A stretch of DNA of 52,065 nt from contig JAFGJV010000036.1 in NCBI GenBank assembly GCA_016928955.1, forward strand, positions 1-52,065, given 5' to 3'. The notes below the pieces were generated by a model. That model ran no database searches. It was not told where the DNA came from and saw nothing but the letters and a program-made list of their open reading frames with translations. This document shows, one piece after another, positions 8,952 to 16,935 of this stretch. A program made the translations under genes and the position numbers. The stretch's first letter is position 1, and each line of letters starts with the position of its first letter. The stretch comes from Spirochaetales bacterium. GTDB lineage: Bacteria; Spirochaetota; Spirochaetia; Treponematales; UBA12059.

Positions 8952-9602
8952 CTATTTCTTGCGTTTGGAATTCACAAAGCGGATAAAGTCGTTGATGTTC
9001 TTGACCACGATGCGGTCCTGGTACAGCTCCACGCGGCGCTGGTTGGAGAAATGGCCCAGGATGGTCTGCACGTCGTTCAGGTTCATGCCGGCCCAGTGCG
9101 CCACGTCGTCCACGGTTACCTTGAACTCGCGCTTGTCGCCGTCCAGCTCGGCCGCGCCCTGGTTCATGGGCGCGCGCGTCTCGTCCAGCATGAGGAACAC
9201 GTCCGCTATCTTGGCCTGGGGATCCTCCAGGGTCAGGATCATGAAGCGGCGCTTCTGGTCGTATATGCGCTTGGCAAACAGCCTGAGGAGCCTGAGGGCT
9301 ATCTGGGGATTGCCCATCATGAGTATCTCAAAGTTGGCGCGGTTGAATTCCAGGACCTTGACCGTGTCCAGGGCAATGGCGTTGGCTGAGCGCGGAGCGC
9401 CCTCCAGAATGGCCATCTCGCCAAAGATCTCAGGCGGCTGGAGTATGTCTATGTTTTTCTCTATGTCCCCGACGATTTTGGTTATGCGTACCCTGCCGGC
9501 CTGGATCAGGTAAAAACTGTCGCCGGGCTCGTACTCGGCAAAGATCAGCTCCCCGGGTTGGTAGGTTCTGGCAAAGCGGCTGAAACCGGACAGGTCGGAC
9601 AT
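8952..9602 (-). CDS. Crp/Fnr-type cyclic-nucleotide-domain regulator
   Basis: A 216-residue protein with an N-terminal cyclic-nucleotide-binding beta roll (GRVRITKIVG, then the phosphate cassette PPEIFGEMAILEGAPRSANA), a long dimerisation helix and a C-terminal winged helix-turn-helix (VTVDDVAHWAGMNLNDVQTILGHF). This is the Crp/Fnr architecture, so it should bind DNA in response to a ligand. No cysteines for an Fe-S cluster are present. Its ATG overlaps the stop of the upstream cNMP-TPR gene as TGATG, so both are made from one mRNA. Confidence 0.85.
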   Translation of the reverse strand: MSDLSGFSRFARTYQPGELIFAEYEPGDSFYLIQAGRVRITKIVGDIEKNIDILQPPEIFGEMAILEGAPRSANAIALDTVKVLEFNRANFEILMMGNPQIALRLLRLFAKRIYDQKRRFMILTLEDPQAKIADVFLMLDETRAPMNQGAAELDGDKREFKVTVDDVAHWAGMNLNDVQTILGHFSNQRRVELYQDRIVVKNINDFIRFVNSKRKK

Positions 9603-10636
9603 CAGGCGCCTCCCATGGCGTTCATGGCCTTACGGGCCTTGATCCTGGCGCTTGAATCCTCGTCGCCCGGCATGGACAGGACCTTTTTGTAGAAGCCGGC
9701 CGCGCGCTCGTTGTCGCCCTTCTTCTCCCAGGCCTGGCCCATCATGAACAGGATGTCAGCCATGTCCGGGTGCCTGGGCGTTGACTGTATGATGCCCGTG
9801 AAGTGCCGTATGGTGGCGTCCCACTGGGACAGGGCGTACAAGCAGCGGCCCAGGTCAAAGGCGGCCTTGGGGCCGTACTCGCCGTCGTCACCGGATGCGT
9901 CCATGATGCGCTTGAACTCTTTCAGGGCGTCCTGGTGTTTGCCCTGGCTGAATAGGCTGACCGCGTTGTAGTAATCCTTGGCAACGTCAGTGAGCGCCGC
10001 CTGGGCCTGGGGCCTGGGCGCGGTGGCGGCCTGGGGCTCGGTGTCCGGCCTGCCCGCCTGGGACCCGGCCAAAGGAGCCGGACCCTTGCCGTCGCCATAC
10101 CGCGTCAGCGCGGTTTCTGCGGCCTCAAGGAAGCGCCCCGCCTGCTCGGCCATGCGCCCGGCCGGGTAGTAGGTCAGGTAGCGCCCGAACACGTAGCGGG
10201 CCTGGGAATACAGCCGGTTGCGGAGGTAGTACTCGCCGGCGCGGAACAGGCCGTTCTCCGGGTTGACGGACGTCTGGTTTTCCATGAGGTTCTCCACCTG
10301 GCCATGGATGCGCCTGAGCTGGTTGGAGAACACCTTGAGCATTTTCAGTATGATGCGGGTGTTGGACGACGCGAACTGCTCGAATTCCGGCACTGTGAAG
10401 GCCAGCACGGACGCGTCCTGGAGCACCACGGCGTTTTCCTCGCGCGGGTAGTGGCCCAACGAGCTTTTTACCCCGAAGAACTCGCCCCGCTCTATGACCT
10501 CGTGGATGTCCTTGCCGTTTTCTATGTCCGTGTAATTGAGGCTGACGCGGCCGCTCTGGAGGACGTAGACCTTGTCGGCCACATCCCCGTTGAAGTATAT
10601 GACCGAATTGGACCTGAACGCAGCGAGCTTGGGCAT
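9602..10636 (-). CDS. Cyclic-nucleotide-domain protein with TPRs
   Basis: A 344-residue soluble protein. Residues 1-115 form a cNMP-binding domain (IYFNGDVADKVYVLQSGRVS, ERGEFFGVKSSLGH), but the phosphate cassette is divergent. After a helical segment come TPR-like repeats: one around residues 130-170 and a set from about 220 to 335 (KDYYNAVSLFSQGKHQDALKEF; MADILFMMGQAWEKKGDNERAAGFYKKV), separated by a proline/alanine/glutamine-rich linker. There is no helix-turn-helix, so it is probably a ligand-responsive scaffold acting with the Crp-like protein encoded next to it. A TATACT -10 candidate lies upstream (10690-10695, minus strand). Confidence 0.75.
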   Translation of the reverse strand: MPKLAAFRSNSVIYFNGDVADKVYVLQSGRVSLNYTDIENGKDIHEVIERGEFFGVKSSLGHYPREENAVVLQDASVLAFTVPEFEQFASSNTRIILKMLKVFSNQLRRIHGQVENLMENQTSVNPENGLFRAGEYYLRNRLYSQARYVFGRYLTYYPAGRMAEQAGRFLEAAETALTRYGDGKGPAPLAGSQAGRPDTEPQAATAPRPQAQAALTDVAKDYYNAVSLFSQGKHQDALKEFKRIMDASGDDGEYGPKAAFDLGRCLYALSQWDATIRHFTGIIQSTPRHPDMADILFMMGQAWEKKGDNERAAGFYKKVLSMPGDEDSSARIKARKAMNAMGGA

Positions 10637-10743
10637 CGTCTCCCCTCGTGTTACGCGGCGCGGCGCTTGCGGCGCCCGCGCGGGTCTTCAGTATAGTACA
10701 AGTTGCCGTCCTCGGCCATCCTTGGGCCCGTGAGCGGGTTGCC

Positions 10744-10764
10744 AAAAAGCCGACGGCGGCTTTT
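10744..10764 (-). terminator. Rho-independent terminator
   Basis: On the minus strand, AAAAGCCG pairs with CGGCTTTT around a four-base loop, followed by a run of T. It lies 11 bases beyond the stop of the amidohydrolase gene and should end its transcript before the cNMP genes. Confidence 0.75.
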
Positions 10765-10774
10765 CATCGTCCTG

Positions 10775-11995
10775 TTAGCACTCAAAGGGCAGGTAGCCCA
10801 GCTTTTTCTTGAAGCCCACCGCCTCGCGCACGGCGCGGTACAGGCTGAGGGGCGTGCCTTTCACGCTCATGGCCCTGCCGCCAACGGTCACTGTTTCGTG
10901 CGGGCCCTCCGGCATGAGCTCGGCAAAGCGCTCGTCCGCGTATACCGGTTCGCCGTCCACGGACAGGAACTCAACGTCGTCCATGTCCGCTCGAGCCAGG
11001 TTCTCGTAGGGATCGTCGTGGCGGGCGCGGAGCACCAGGATGTCGGCTTTTTTGCCCTCGTCCAGGGTGCCTACCCTGTCCTGCATGCGGAAGGCCCGCG
11101 CCGGGTTGATGGTGACCATGCGGAACAGGGTTTCGGCCGGAAGGTCCTCGCCGTACAGCCTACGGTAGGTTTCCCGCGCGAATTTCACCTCAGCCATCAG
11201 GTTGATGGATCCGGTGTGCGTGGAGTCCGTGCCTATGGCCACGTTGACCCCGGCCTTGAGCAGTTTCCGGATCTTGCAGGTGACGTTGAACATGAACATG
11301 TTGGACGCCGGGCACCAGGACACGGACGCGCCGGCCTTGGCCGTTTTGGCCACGTCTTCGTCGGAAAAGCCTATGCAGTGGATGAACAGGTCGCGGTTGT
11401 CCAGGCAGCCCAGCCGCTCCAGGATGCTGATGCCGTCCTGCGACTCGGGATCAAAGCCCTCTTCCAGGTGCGTGATGAAGGGCCAGTCCTTCTCTTGCGC
11501 CATCTTGTGCTCTATCTCTATGCCCTTGCCCCATTTCAGGTCGTAGGACGAGCACTCGTGGGCCAGGGTGTATTCCTTGATGACGCGTATGGGCAGGCGG
11601 GGAATGAAGGGGTCGTTGATCTCGTGGGGGAAATGGTCGTTGACGGTGGCCACGCCGGAGAACAGGTTCTTGTACGCCGACAGGAAATACATGGTTTCCA
11701 CGTTCAGGTTGGCCCGTTCCTCGTACACGGGCGACGATTTGAGGTCGGCGTCCCAATACGACCAGTTCAGGTAGAAGCGGTCGCCTTTGGGGCCCACGCG
11801 GGGCACGTAATTGCCCCGCATGTGGTCGTGCACGTTGATCAGGGCCGGGTATACAAAGGACGAGCCGCCCAGGTCCAGGGCCGGGCCACCGTTGCGCTTG
11901 GCCGCGATGACGGAGCCGGCGACCGACACGGAGCCTTTTTTCCGTACAGCTGCCCCGGTGACGATATCGGCGTTTGTCAGTGTGTAGTGAGTCAC
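10775..11995 (-). CDS. Amidohydrolase-superfamily deaminase/hydrolase
   Basis: A 406-residue metal-dependent hydrolase of the cytosine deaminase / chlorohydrolase (TRZ/ATZ) branch. Metal ligands can be placed: H56 and H58 (NVHDH), H176 (THLEEG), H206 (IHCIGFS) and D257 (IGTDSTH). The C-terminus returns to the small beta domain (GTLDEGKKADILVLRAR) typical of the superfamily. The substrate cannot be read from sequence; deamination of a purine, pyrimidine or amidine-type compound is likely. It stands alone on the minus strand, ended by a terminator, with a degenerate palindromic repeat upstream of its start. Confidence 0.8.
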   Translation of the reverse strand: MTHYTLTNADIVTGAAVRKKGSVSVAGSVIAAKRNGGPALDLGGSSFVYPALINVHDHMRGNYVPRVGPKGDRFYLNWSYWDADLKSSPVYEERANLNVETMYFLSAYKNLFSGVATVNDHFPHEINDPFIPRLPIRVIKEYTLAHECSSYDLKWGKGIEIEHKMAQEKDWPFITHLEEGFDPESQDGISILERLGCLDNRDLFIHCIGFSDEDVAKTAKAGASVSWCPASNMFMFNVTCKIRKLLKAGVNVAIGTDSTHTGSINLMAEVKFARETYRRLYGEDLPAETLFRMVTINPARAFRMQDRVGTLDEGKKADILVLRARHDDPYENLARADMDDVEFLSVDGEPVYADERFAELMPEGPHETVTVGGRAMSVKGTPLSLYRAVREAVGFKKKLGYLPFEC

Positions 11996-12032
11996 TTCCG
12001 TCCATCCTTATGCCGGCCCGCGGCGCACGGTG

Positions 12033-12068
12033 GCCTCTCAAAAGAACCCAAGGGTCCTTTAAGGAGGC
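12033..12068. repeat. Degenerate palindromic repeat (A-type)
   Basis: GCCTC at 12033-12037 pairs with GAGGC at 12064-12068, with AAAAGAACC and GGTCCTTT inside. The arrangement matches the A half of the composite palindromes elsewhere in the window but with several mismatches. It lies just upstream of the amidohydrolase start. Confidence 0.45.
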
Positions 12069-12200
12069 TCGCTTTTTCAATGTCCCCGTAGGGCCCGCGG
12101 TCCTGAACGTTCATGCGTCCGGCCGTACCGTCCGGTCCGCCTCTTTACTTTTTCGGCGTTTTTGCCCCCAAGGTTGACATCCGCTCAGCATCGCGGAACG

Positions 12201-12318
12201 CCGCCTGTAAAACCGCCTGTAACCGGGCACGGGCGTCACCGTTGTAGCGTAAAGCACGCGTAAAGCCCGTGTAAAGCTCTGGCGCAAAAAGCTTATATAC
12301 CGTAGTATAGCGGATATA
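12201..12318. promoter_or_regulatory. Phased direct repeats and TATAC dyads
   Basis: Two perfect 10-base repeats CCGCCTGTAA (12201-12210, 12213-12222) with a 12-base period are followed by three copies of GTAAAGC at 12249, 12260 and 12271, exactly 11 bases apart, that is about one helical turn. Just downstream are alternating TATAC/GTATA hexamer-like motifs (12295-12318) that could include the -10 box for the acetyltransferase gene 190 bases further on. The arrangement suggests cooperative regulator binding; that is inference. Confidence 0.5.
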
Positions 12319-12366
12319 CGCTTCTGGTTCCGGTTTGCCGCTTCTTAAAGGCCCAAACGGCCATCC

Positions 12367-12495
12367 GGAAGCCGTGATGAAAAAGTACTATGCGGCTTCC
12401 CGCAGGCCAAGGCAGGCGCGGGGGCAAAAAAAATCGCGTTTTCAGCCGAAGACGCGGGGAAGCCTGAAAGGACCCTGAGGGCGTGGAGCTTCCCC
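12367..12495 (+). promoter_or_regulatory. Structured 5' leader of the GNAT gene
   Basis: Two long hairpins are possible in the expected untranslated leader. GGAAGCCG (12367-12374) pairs with CGGCTTCC (12393-12400). GGGGAAGC (12456-12463) pairs with GCTTCCCC (12488-12495), enclosing a small CCCTGAGGG hairpin. The second stem ends one base before the AAGGA ribosome-binding site at 12497-12501. A GGCCcaaacGGCC stem lies just upstream. I do not recognise a known riboswitch class. Because both stems use GGAAGC/GCTTCC arms, alternative pairing between them is possible. Confidence 0.45.
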
Positions 12496-12510
12496 CAAGG
12501 AAATGTGAGC

Positions 12511-13071
12511 ATGATAAATATTCGTGAATATGAGCTTCTGACGCTCGAGACGGGCGCGTACAGGGACATCGAGCTGGACATCCTCAAGGAAACGCTGGCC
12601 GCCTGGAAACAGAGCCCGGGCAGCCCCTATGAACTCATAGAGCTCAGGGACGGCCGCGTGCTGGCGGGATTCTGCCTGTATTACCATTCGCCGAACACCG
12701 AACATACCTATGACATACACACCTTTGTGGTGGGCAGGGATTACAGGAACAAGGCCGTGGGCCCCCGCCTTTTGGAGCTTCTCCTGGACGCGGTCCTGGA
12801 CAAGGTGGATTACGCGGTCATCAGGGTGGAAACGTCCCGTCTCAAGGAGGACGCCGTGGGCGACTCCTTCTACTCGGACAACGGGTTCCAGGCCATAGGC
12901 CATATACCGGGTTTTTACGACAACGAGAACGACTACTACATCTACGTTAAATCCGTGAGCGCGGAAAACGACGAGGATACCCTGGACGACGAAACGAACG
13001 ACGAAACGGGCGGGGATACGGACGCCGCGTCCCCGGACGGAGACGTGCGGTCGTCGGAAAAGACCGTGTAG
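12511..13071 (+). CDS. GNAT-family N-acetyltransferase, acidic tail
   Basis: A 186-residue protein. Residues 1-150 match a GNAT fold: the acetyl-CoA loop is in VVGRDYRNKAVGPRLLELLLD, followed by the late strand and helix FYSDNGFQAIGHIPGFY. The last 35 or so residues are very acidic and low-complexity (EDTLDDETNDETGGD). The ATG at 12511 lies nine bases after AAGGA; a GTG at 12505 is too close. The acceptor substrate is unknown. The gene is alone, with an unusually long and structured upstream region, and precedes the moxR-bat operon by about 80 bases. Confidence 0.75.
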   Translation: MINIREYELLTLETGAYRDIELDILKETLAAWKQSPGSPYELIELRDGRVLAGFCLYYHSPNTEHTYDIHTFVVGRDYRNKAVGPRLLELLLDAVLDKVDYAVIRVETSRLKEDAVGDSFYSDNGFQAIGHIPGFYDNENDYYIYVKSVSAENDEDTLDDETNDETGGDTDAASPDGDVRSSEKTV

Positions 13072-13152
13072 ATTCCACGGGCATGACCGGGCGTCCCGCT
13101 ACCGGCCCCCAACGGGAGCCGGGTAGTATCCGGGCGCCCCTCTGGAGACCGT

Positions 13153-14178
13153 ATGGACACAAGCGCAAAAGCGGCGCCGGCCGCCGACATCGAACGGGCC
13201 AGGGAAGCGGCCGGACGCCTCCGGAACGCCATGGCCAAGCGGCTGGTGGGCAAGCGGGACCTGGTTGACGGCATCCTGACGGCGGTCATGTCGGAGGGGC
13301 ACGTGCTTCTTGAGGGCGTGCCAGGCCTGGCCAAAACCCTGGCCGTGCGCAGTTTTGCCGCGGCCGCCGGCCTTGAGTACCGCCGCATCCAGTTCACTCC
13401 CGACCTTCTGCCCGGCGACATCACGGGCACCCTGTTCTACGACGCCGGCAGCGGCCGCTTTGTGCCCCGGGAAGGTCCCGTGTTCGCCAACATCGTGCTG
13501 GCGGACGAGATCAACCGGGCGCCGGCCAAGGTCCAGTCGGCCCTGCTTGAGGCCATGGAGGAGCGCCAGGTGACCATGGGCGACCGCAGCCTGGCCCTGC
13601 CGTCGCCGTTCTTCGTGCTGGCCACGCAGAACCCCATAGAACACGAAGGTACCTTCCGTCTGCCCGAGGCCCAGCTGGACCGCTTCATGCTGAAACTGCT
13701 GGCCGACTACCCGGACGAGGGCGAGGAGCTGGACATCGTTGTCCAGAACGCCGACCGCACGGGAGCCGCGGGCCAGGATTTTGGGCCGGCGGGCAAGGTG
13801 GTGGACGCCGCGGACCTGGTCGCCATGCGGAACGCCGCCCGGTCCGTGCGCGTGGAGCGCGAGGTGGCCGAGTACGCCGTGTCGCTGGTGCGCGCCACCC
13901 GTCCGGGCAAGGACGGGCGCAAGGACCTGCCCGCCCAGCGCGAGATCAACAGGTATATTGAATTTGGGGCCAGTCCCCGCGCATCCCTTGCCCTGTACCG
14001 GGCTGCCAGGGGCGGAGCCCTCTTGGACGGTCGCGACTATGTCCTTCCCGACGACGTCAAGAACGCCGCGCCCGCCGTGCTCAGGCATCGCATCGTCCCT
14101 TCCTACGAGGCTGAGGCAGAGCGCGTGGACGTTGAGGCCATCGTGAGAGCGGTGCTGGCGGCCGTGGCCGTGCCCTGA
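13153..14178 (+). CDS. MoxR-family AAA+ ATPase
   Basis: A 341-residue MoxR ATPase, a chaperone-like AAA+ protein that typically acts with von Willebrand A (VWA) proteins. Walker A is GVPGLAKT (residues 55-62), Walker B is LADEI (116-120), sensor 1 is ATQN (157-160), and the family motif GTFRLPEAQLDRF follows. It heads a chain of seven genes joined by stop/start overlaps, here TGATG with the DUF58 gene. A GGAG site precedes the ATG. In the 80-base gap before it, an imperfect hairpin (CTACCGGC with GCCGGGTAG) is visible but has no T-run. Confidence 0.95.
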   Translation: MDTSAKAAPAADIERAREAAGRLRNAMAKRLVGKRDLVDGILTAVMSEGHVLLEGVPGLAKTLAVRSFAAAAGLEYRRIQFTPDLLPGDITGTLFYDAGSGRFVPREGPVFANIVLADEINRAPAKVQSALLEAMEERQVTMGDRSLALPSPFFVLATQNPIEHEGTFRLPEAQLDRFMLKLLADYPDEGEELDIVVQNADRTGAAGQDFGPAGKVVDAADLVAMRNAARSVRVEREVAEYAVSLVRATRPGKDGRKDLPAQREINRYIEFGASPRASLALYRAARGGALLDGRDYVLPDDVKNAAPAVLRHRIVPSYEAEAERVDVEAIVRAVLAAVAVP

Positions 14179-15050
14179 TGGACGACGAGGAGCGAAAGCG
14201 CCGGATCAGGCGGCTGGTATTCGCCTCTCCGGCGCTGGCCCGGGCCCTCCTGGCCGGGGACTACCGATCGGCGTTCAAGGGCCGCGGCATGGATTTTGAC
14301 GGCCTGAGAGAGTACGGCACGGACGACGACGCCCTGCGCATGGACTGGAACGCAACCGCCCGCCTTGGAAAACCCTATGTCAAAACCTGGCGCGACGACC
14401 GCAGCCTGTCCGTCTATCTGGTGGTGGACGAATCAGAATCCATGGACCGGGGCGACAGGCGGGCAGACACGGCCCGCACGGCAGCCTCGCTGGTTGCCTA
14501 CGCGTGTTCGGCCAACGGCGTCCGCGTTGGCGGTCTCTTTTTTGGGGGCGACGCCCTTGAGCACGTGGAGCCGGACACCGGTCCGAGGCGGGCCCTGGCC
14601 CTGATCGAGCGCGTCATGGAAGGGCGCCGCGGCCCCGGCCACGGTTCCAGGCTCCCGGAAGCGCTGGAAGCCGCCGCGTCCTGGCTCAAACGCAGGAGCC
14701 TGGTCCTGATTGTCAGCGATTTCCAGGCGGCCGCCTACGCGGTGCCCCTGGCCTTGCTGGCCAGGCGCCACGACGTGGCCATGATCCATATACGGGACGG
14801 CTCGGACCTGCCTCTGGTACCTGACGGATGGACCCTGCGCGCCGTGGACGCCGAGTCGGGCCGCGCCCGGCTGGTGCCCGGCCGGTCCCGCGTCTGGAAA
14901 GGCGCCGTACGGCGCGCTTCGGCCGGCGCCAAGCTCGAGTTGCTGTCGGCGGCGGCCGCCGCCCGCGTGTCTGTCCTGCCACTGGGCCCGTCCGACGACC
15001 CTGTGCTGGCCCTGACGCAGTTTTTTGGCCGCCGCGGGAGACGTCCGTGA
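14178..15050 (+). CDS. DUF58 domain protein
   Basis: A 290-residue DUF58 protein. The domain's hallmark is seen at SAFKGRGMDFDGLREYG then ALRMDWNATAR and KTWRDDRS, followed by a VWA-like segment with VVDESESM, whose DxSxS-like spacing could bind a metal ion. DUF58 genes almost always follow moxR in bat-type operons. It lies between moxR (one-base overlap) and the next gene (GTGA overlap). No membrane segments are visible, so it probably acts on the cytoplasmic side with MoxR. Confidence 0.92.
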   Translation: MDDEERKRRIRRLVFASPALARALLAGDYRSAFKGRGMDFDGLREYGTDDDALRMDWNATARLGKPYVKTWRDDRSLSVYLVVDESESMDRGDRRADTARTAASLVAYACSANGVRVGGLFFGGDALEHVEPDTGPRRALALIERVMEGRRGPGHGSRLPEALEAAASWLKRRSLVLIVSDFQAAAYAVPLALLARRHDVAMIHIRDGSDLPLVPDGWTLRAVDAESGRARLVPGRSRVWKGAVRRASAGAKLELLSAAAAARVSVLPLGPSDDPVLALTQFFGRRGRRP

Positions 15051-15925
15051 GCCGCCGTACGCTTGCCCTGGTATTGGCCCTGGGCGGAAGCCTTGCCTGG
15101 GCGGATGTAGCCGTGCTGTCCCTGGAATTCGAGCCGCCCGAGTTTACGCCAGGCCAGATTGTGCTGGCCAGAGCCGTGTGGGACCCGGCGGGCACCCGCT
15201 GGACGGCCGAGCGCGTGTCCACGGGTTTTCCCGAACCCGGTGAGGACGGTCCGAGCGTCCTGTACGCAGAGACCCTGCAGCGCGGCGGCCGGACGGAACT
15301 GGTCGTCGCCTTCATAGCATGGAAACCCGGCCAGGGCGCCCTGCCTCCCCTGTACGTGGGCGGCGCAGCCTTTCCGCCCCTGGAATTCCAGGCAGGCTCC
15401 ATCCTGCCGGCGGCCGGCCGCCACGATCCCGGGATGTTACCCCAGTTGGAACCCAAAGGCCTTCGTACCAACGTATATGTGGCCGCTGGTGCCCTTTTGG
15501 CGGCCGGCATGGCCGCAGCCCTGATAGCGTACAAACTGCTGCCCTGGCTCAAAATCCTGGCCGCGCGCTGGGCGTTCCAGAAGGCCAGGAGGGATTTTGA
15601 GGCCGTGCTCGACTTCCTGCGGGGCGGTGCCGAGGGCCCGGCGGCCTGGGCCGCCCTGGCGTCGGCCCTGCGGCGGTACCTGAACGCCCGGTCCGAGCTG
15701 GATTTTTTTCCCCTGACCGCCCGTGAGGTGGCAGCCCTGCCCGATGGCGTCCTCCCCGGCCAGGTGACCGGCGACGCCGCGGTCATACTGTCGGCCAGCG
15801 ATTACGTTCGTTTTGGCTCGGCTGGAGCCGGGGACTTACCCGCCGCGGTCGAGCTTGCGGCGGCCGTGGTAACGCGGGTGGAGGAAGCTCTGGCGGACAC
15901 GGAAGCCGGGAGGAAACCCGCATGA
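15047..15925 (+). CDS. Unnamed Bat-operon membrane protein
   Basis: A 292-residue protein starting at a GTG that overlaps the DUF58 stop. It has a signal peptide (MSRRTLALVLALGGSLAWA), an extracytoplasmic beta-rich region of about 120 residues, one membrane helix near residues 145-168 (YVAAGALLAAGMAAALIAY) and a cytoplasmic helical tail containing ALRRYLNARSELDFFPLTAREV, which recalls DUF4381-like tails in similar operons. I do not recognise a named family. Its place between DUF58 and BatA suggests that it couples the periplasmic Bat proteins to the MoxR side. Confidence 0.7.
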   Translation: MSRRTLALVLALGGSLAWADVAVLSLEFEPPEFTPGQIVLARAVWDPAGTRWTAERVSTGFPEPGEDGPSVLYAETLQRGGRTELVVAFIAWKPGQGALPPLYVGGAAFPPLEFQAGSILPAAGRHDPGMLPQLEPKGLRTNVYVAAGALLAAGMAAALIAYKLLPWLKILAARWAFQKARRDFEAVLDFLRGGAEGPAAWAALASALRRYLNARSELDFFPLTAREVAALPDGVLPGQVTGDAAVILSASDYVRFGSAGAGDLPAAVELAAAVVTRVEEALADTEAGRKPA

Positions 15926-16935
15926 TCGTGTTCGAGCGCCCGTGGTTCCTGGCCCTGGTTCTGCCCGCCCTGGCTCTGTGGCTGTGGCTCGGCCGCAGAG
16001 GCTCGCGCCGGGGGATGCCCCTGCCCCTGGACGACTGGGGTGGCGCCCCGGGTCCGGAGGCGCCCTGGGTGTGGCGGCTTGTCCTGATGGCGTCGACCAC
16101 GCTAGGCCTGGCTGCCTGGCTGGCCACCATGCTGGCTGCCTCGGCACCCGTGCGCGTGGAACGCATACCGGCGCGCTACCGAAGCGAGCTGGACCTGATG
16201 TTCGTGCTGGACGTGTCGCCGAGCATGGCGGCCATGGATCTTGAGCCGACCCGGCTGGACGCCGCCCGGCAGTTCGTGCGCGCCTTTCTCAGGTCCGGGG
16301 ACGGGGCGTCCGGAGCTTCCGTGGGGGTGGCCGCCTTTGGTGCTGAGGCGTCCCTGCTGTGCCCGCCCACCGTTGATTACGGCACCGCCGATCAGCTGCT
16401 GGATCTCATGATGCCCGGGGCCCTTGGCGACGGCACGGCCGTGGGCCAGGGCCTGGCCCTGGCCTTGCGCCACCTGTTGGCCGGCTCGGGCAGCAGGAAG
16501 GCAGCCGTGCTTCTGACCGACGGCGAGGACAACGCTGGCCGCATTCATCCCCTGGACGCAGCGGCCACGTACCGGCGCTATGGCGTGGGCCTTATCGTGG
16601 TGGGCCTCGGTTCCCAGGGCGACGCGCCCATAGAGTACGTGGATCCGGACAGCGGCGAGACCCTGAAGGGTTCATACAGGAGCGCCTTCAGCGACGCGGC
16701 CCTTGCGGCCATAGCGGAAGCCGGGGGCGGCCGGTACCAGGCGGCACGTGACGTGCGGGCCCTGGAAGCGGCCATAGAGGACGTGGGAGCGCTGGCCGGC
16801 GTGGACCCCGGCTCGGCGTCGGCCCTGCCCCTGGCCCGGAGAACCAGCCTGGCCCGGCCCGTAATGGTCCTGGCCCTGATCCTGGCCGCCGGATCCTGGC
16901 TTTTACGGCGTTTGGTGCTGGGAGGCGTGGCATGA
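15922..16935 (+). CDS. batA: BatA-like VWA-domain membrane protein
   Basis: A 337-residue membrane protein with helices near residues 6-22 and 52-74, a VWA domain, and a C-terminal helix near 313-331. The metal-binding MIDAS motif is intact: DVSPS at residues 97-101, with DGTAVGQ and LLTDGEDN supplying the remaining positions. This is the BatA layout; in Bacteroides, Bat proteins contribute to aerotolerance, but the general role is envelope assembly or stress. The gene overlaps both neighbours by four bases. Confidence 0.9.
   Translation: MIVFERPWFLALVLPALALWLWLGRRGSRRGMPLPLDDWGGAPGPEAPWVWRLVLMASTTLGLAAWLATMLAASAPVRVERIPARYRSELDLMFVLDVSPSMAAMDLEPTRLDAARQFVRAFLRSGDGASGASVGVAAFGAEASLLCPPTVDYGTADQLLDLMMPGALGDGTAVGQGLALALRHLLAGSGSRKAAVLLTDGEDNAGRIHPLDAAATYRRYGVGLIVVGLGSQGDAPIEYVDPDSGETLKGSYRSAFSDAALAAIAEAGGGRYQAARDVRALEAAIEDVGALAGVDPGSASALPLARRTSLARPVMVLALILAAGSWLLRRLVLGGVA

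Noticed and set aside
12201-12277. Direct repeats as plasmid-type iterons or a replication origin
   Set aside because: There is no replication initiator gene nearby, no AT-rich unwinding region, and the repeats adjoin a candidate promoter, so regulator sites are more likely.
12201-12277. Short direct repeats as a CRISPR array
   Set aside because: The repeats are 7 to 10 bases with 11 to 12 base periods and no spacers; no cas genes are present.
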